From the NCBI GenBank assembly GCA_958296025.1, contig OY282430.1, positions 1,426,001 through 1,490,000 on the forward strand: a stretch of 64,000 nt of DNA, in the 5' to 3' direction. Position numbers and translations under genes: made by a program. The notes beneath the pieces are model-generated. The model was not told the DNA's origin. It searched no databases and saw only the letters and a program-made list of their open reading frames with translations. Source of the stretch: an uncultured Pseudomonadales bacterium. GTDB lineage: Bacteria > Pseudomonadota > Gammaproteobacteria > Pseudomonadales > Azotimanducaceae. Shown piece after piece: positions 62,832 through 64,000 of the stretch; within the stretch, counting starts at the first letter, position 1, and the number at the start of each line of letters is the position of its first letter.

Positions 62832-64000
62832 GTGAAAAATCGCCGTCTAATCGAAGCCGCCTTCCCCCTTAAGCAGGTCTCCTTGGACTCCGTCCACGAG
62901 AAGAATGTTCGCCACGGGCATATCTCCACCCTGCACATCTGGCCAGCGCGGCGGCCCTTGGCGGCTAGCCGGGCGGCTTTGCTGGCCACCTTGCTGCCTG
63001 ACCCCGGTACTCGCGAGGGGCGGGGGGACGTGTTGCGGCGCATGGCCGGAAAGGTGGTGGAGACGCCGGACGCCAAGGGCGAGCGGATGCGGGAGGAAAC
63101 TCGGGGCGGCATACTGCATTGGGGGCGGGAAGGTCTTGGGGATGGCGGCAAGTCCGCTGGTGGGGTCGAGGCTGGGGCTAGTTCCGGTGTTGGGATTGAG
63201 GCTTTCCGGGAAGAGATCAGGCAAGCCTTTGGCGGTCGGGTGCCCCGCGTTCTAGACCCGTTTGCCGGCGGTGGTGCCATTCCGCTAGAGGCTATGCGGT
63301 TGGGTTGCGAGGCGGTGGCGTCGGACCTCAACCCGGTGGCTTGGTTCATTCTGCGTTGCACCCTGCACTATCCCCGCCTGCTGGCCGGGCAGCGGCGGCC
63401 CCTGCCGGAATTTGCGCTGCGCGACCGGGCGTTTGTTGCTGCGTTCTTGAAGGGCTCAGGCGTTAAGGGGCAGAAGGCTTTGCGTCAGTGCTTGGCCGCG
63501 CTGGGGCACGGAGAGGGTGGTTCCGATATCGGCCAAAACACTGTGCATGACGGAATGCAAACCCTTTTGGCCCTTGGTCGCAGCCACGGAAGCCTGGGCG
63601 TTGGCCGCTCGCTGACGGGCGGAGCGGACCAAAGTGGTTCGGCGTTGGAGCAAGGCGGCGGAAGTTCGGGTGTTGGCCGCTTGGTTGCCGACGGGGCGGG
63701 CCAACGTCGTTCAATGCTTGGACAGCGGGGCCTATCAAAGCCATCGGGGATGCCGACATCTGCGGATTTGCTGGATGCGTCGGTTTCCGTGGAGGCGGAT
63801 TTCGCTTGGCATTTGCGGGCTTGGGGGCAGCGCATTCTGGAGCGGGCGCGGCGGGCGCTGGCGGCGCGTTATCCCACCTACGCGGAATTCGAGCCGGTGC
63901 GCCGCAAGGGGCGGGGGCGGCAACAGGTGCAGTTGGCAAGGCGGTATCGGCCCAGGCCGCCGCAACTGCTGGTGCCGGATGCCGAGGGGCGGATTTCCAC
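62832..64000 (+). CDS. DUF1156 DNA methyltransferase (partial, runs off the window)
   Basis: From the GTG at 62832 (AAGGA about 11 bases upstream) the frame is open to the window edge, 389 codons. The N-terminus RLIEAAFPLKQVSLDSVHEK, GHISTLHIWPARRPLAASRA is the DUF1156 signature. The AdoMet motif I RVLDPFAGGGAIPLEAMRLG (about 138) is followed by ASDLNPVAWFIL. The catalytic D-P-P-Y motif would lie beyond the edge. Two low-complexity Gly/Ser-rich insertions, near 63140-63200 and 63450-63780, interrupt it. DUF1156 methyltransferases occur in anti-phage clusters, so this gene probably belongs to the same island as the upstream helicase or begins another. Confidence 0.87.
   Translation, partial: MKNRRLIEAAFPLKQVSLDSVHEKNVRHGHISTLHIWPARRPLAASRAALLATLLPDPGTREGRGDVLRRMAGKVVETPDAKGERMREETRGGILHWGREGLGDGGKSAGGVEAGASSGVGIEAFREEIRQAFGGRVPRVLDPFAGGGAIPLEAMRLGCEAVASDLNPVAWFILRCTLHYPRLLAGQRRPLPEFALRDRAFVAAFLKGSGVKGQKALRQCLAALGHGEGGSDIGQNTVHDGMQTLLALGRSHGSLGVGRSLTGGADQSGSALEQGGGSSGVGRLVADGAGQRRSMLGQRGLSKPSGMPTSADLLDASVSVEADFAWHLRAWGQRILERARRALAARYPTYAEFEPVRRKGRGRQQVQLARRYRPRPPQLLVPDAEGRIS

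Overview
The window looks like chromosome from a high-G+C Gram-negative bacterium, most likely an uncultivated member of Pseudomonadota and possibly gammaproteobacterial. The evidence is a TonB-dependent receptor, a periplasmic MltF-type transglycosylase, a GlcDEF glycolate oxidase, a class I dihydroorotase and a CoA-based catabolic cluster. The taxonomic call is inference from gene content. Two stretches are visibly richer in A+T than the rest and probably arrived by transfer: about 5.4-8.4 kb and 59.6-62.8 kb.

Layout. 0.1-4.2 kb: housekeeping genes on the minus strand (bactofilin, M50 protease, enoyl-CoA hydratase, MltF-like transglycosylase). 4.2-18.7 kb: first defence island. It opens with a chimeric scar joining an ATPase fragment to a fragment of a type III mod gene. 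Next comes a C5 cytosine methyltransferase paired with a GHKL-ATPase/PD-(D/E)XK fusion. Last is a long minus-strand type III restriction-modification cluster whose res and mod genes are separated by four cargo genes: a ParB-like/AAA ATPase fusion, an overlapping TOPRIM-like gene, a MNT-type nucleotidyltransferase and a DUF1828 protein. 18.7-31.7 kb: metabolism and transport, with dihydroorotase, RidA, glcDEF, a TPP riboswitch controlling a TonB-dependent receptor, a TolB-propeller/amidohydrolase and a DsbA-like protein. 32.1-40.3 kb: a catabolic set (LLM flavin oxidoreductase, crotonase, ferredoxin, CaiB/BaiF CoA-transferase, haloalkane dehalogenase), then a small membrane protein, an RCK protein and an MBL-fold hydrolase.

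40.4-53.6 kb: a degraded insertion sequence, a single 11.2-kb gene for a secreted 3,728-residue Calx-beta repeat protein with leucine-rich repeats near its C-terminus, a broken Calx-beta paralogue inside a perfect 488-bp tandem duplication, and a second IS-end remnant. 53.6-64 kb: second defence island on the plus strand. It holds a broken gene, an XRE-SNF2-DUF3883 helicase, a DUF2235 hydrolase, a retropepsin-like protease, a SIR2-APAZ plus short Argonaute pair (SPARSA type) and the start of a DUF1156 DNA methyltransferase that runs off the right edge.

The strongest candidates for something not well described are the ParB-AAA/TOPRIM pair nested inside the type III R-M cluster, the C5 methyltransferase with its GHKL-nuclease partner, and the helicase/DUF2235/protease/SPARSA/DUF1156 neighbourhood. 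No functional claim here was tested by database search; family calls rest on motifs read in the translations.
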